A DNA stretch of 64,000 nucleotides from Alteromonadaceae bacterium (GTDB lineage Bacteria > Pseudomonadota > Gammaproteobacteria > Enterobacterales > Alteromonadaceae), in contig JABXHM010000028.1 in assembly GCA_013373625.1 (NCBI GenBank), positions 1-64,000 of the forward strand, read 5' to 3'. Numbering within the stretch: position 1 is the stretch's first letter; each line of letters opens with the position of its first letter. Position numbers and translations under genes: made by a program. The notes under the pieces were generated by a model. It saw nothing but the letters and a program-made list of their open reading frames with translations. It did not search any database and was not told the DNA's origin. Positions 63,679 to 64,000 of the stretch are shown in pieces.

Positions 63679-63738
63679 CACATATGAAATTAAAAGTCAT
63701 TAAAGACCACCCCGGATGTTTTTTGCTGAGCATTAATG
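63679..63738 (+). promoter_or_regulatory. Operator candidate of the pectin locus, copy 3
   Basis: CACATATGAAATTAAA (63679-63694) and TGAGCATTAATG (63727-63738), about 100 and 45 bp upstream of the rpiB-like gene. Both blocks match those before the TonB receptor (57139, 57165). The gap between blocks differs by 22 bp, close to two helical turns. Confidence 0.55.
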
Positions 63739-63780
63739 TTAGCGTCAAAAATTTAAAGCTACTCAAGTTTGGGGATTGTC

Positions 63781-64000
63781 ATGAAAATAGCGTTGATGAT
63801 GGAAAATAGCCAAGCGTCAAAAAATCCAATAGTGCTCAACGAGCTGCAAAGCGTTGCAAATGCTCTGGGCCATGAGGTCTACAACGTAGGAATGAACAGT
63901 GAAGACGATCATCACCTTACTTATGTGCATTTAGGCATAATGGCCGGTGCGTTACTGAATTCTAAGGCTGTCGATTTTGTGTTTGCTGGCTGCGGTACCG
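63781..64000 (+). CDS. RpiB/LacA/LacB-family sugar-phosphate isomerase (partial, runs off right edge)
   Basis: 73 codons visible, starting MKIALMMENSQASKNPIVLN and reaching HHLTYVHLGIMAGALLNSKA then VDFVFAGCGTG, the family's GCGTG active-site region. GGGGA lies upstream of the ATG. Family members isomerise aldose/ketose phosphates. RpiB-like genes also occur in uronate and pectin loci, probably for unsaturated uronate processing. Its position after rhaM fits that, but the substrate is open. Confidence 0.8.
   Translation, partial: MKIALMMENSQASKNPIVLNELQSVANALGHEVYNVGMNSEDDHHLTYVHLGIMAGALLNSKAVDFVFAGCGT

Noticed and set aside
1-64000. CRISPR array, phage or mobile-element island
   Set aside because: No repeat-spacer arrays, transposases, integrases or flanking direct repeats were seen. 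The carbohydrate loci show no clear insertion boundary.

Overview
The window looks like chromosome of a gammaproteobacterium of the Alteromonadaceae type (Alteromonas, Aestuariibacter and relatives). This is inferred from gene content, not from a database search. The signs are the order yicC / rph-pyrE, tamA-tamB, a long class II ilvC divergent from ilvY, ilvD-ilvA, proB-proA, and carbohydrate loci built on a TonB-dependent receptor without a SusD partner. I saw no rRNA, tRNA, CRISPR array, insertion sequence or integrase.

Layout. 1-1620: hipBA-type toxin-antitoxin operon, with hipA cut by the left edge and three evenly spaced palindromic operators. 1635-5130: yicC divergent from rph-pyrE-tusA, then a two-gene unit of unknown function behind a good Fur box. 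5159-7529: YqaA/DedA membrane protein, secreted amidohydrolase, small membrane protein. 7575-20438: xyloglucan side-chain locus, made of a membrane-anchored AraC regulator, GH95 alpha-L-fucosidase, TonB-dependent receptor, GH35 beta-galactosidase, GH31 alpha-xylosidase with a PA14 insert, and a secreted SGNH esterase. The GH95/GH35/GH31/receptor set matches the xyloglucan locus known from Cellvibrio japonicus; the esterase is an addition. 20640-33744: mixed housekeeping and hypothetical genes (secreted SRPBCC, SpoIIAA-like, DUF3014, DUF6482, ABC1 kinase, DUF6702 plus M1 peptidase, proBA, thioesterase, 2-hydroxyacid dehydrogenase, PspB-like protein, ECF sigma with a membrane partner). 33759-41384: tamAB and a secreted S9 peptidase. 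41662-43713: two small envelope proteins and a Bcr/CflA efflux pump. 43915-51999: branched-chain amino acid genes ilvC, ilvY, ilvD, ilvA, with comM between.

52149-64000 is a second carbohydrate locus, probably for rhamnogalacturonan-I (pectin). It holds a GH43 lipoprotein, a CE12 esterase lipoprotein, a protein with two CE12 domains in tandem, a sugar-phosphate isomerase/epimerase, a TonB-dependent receptor, a Tat-exported GH42 beta-galactosidase, L-rhamnose mutarotase, and the start of an RpiB/LacA/LacB isomerase at the right edge. Esterases remove acetyl groups, GH43 and GH42 trim arabinan/galactan side chains, the receptor imports oligomers, and the mutarotase and isomerases feed rhamnose/uronate catabolism. 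No polysaccharide lyase, GH28, GH105 or inner-membrane transporter is in view, so more of the locus is expected to the right.

The most unusual signals are: a motif, CANATATGANATNAA, shared upstream of three transcription units of the pectin locus; the tandem CE12 protein whose second domain has a rearranged Asp/His motif; an inverted repeat that contains the ribosome binding site of a 19-codon ORF behind rhaM; and the Fur-box operon whose two products share an AHKQC motif.
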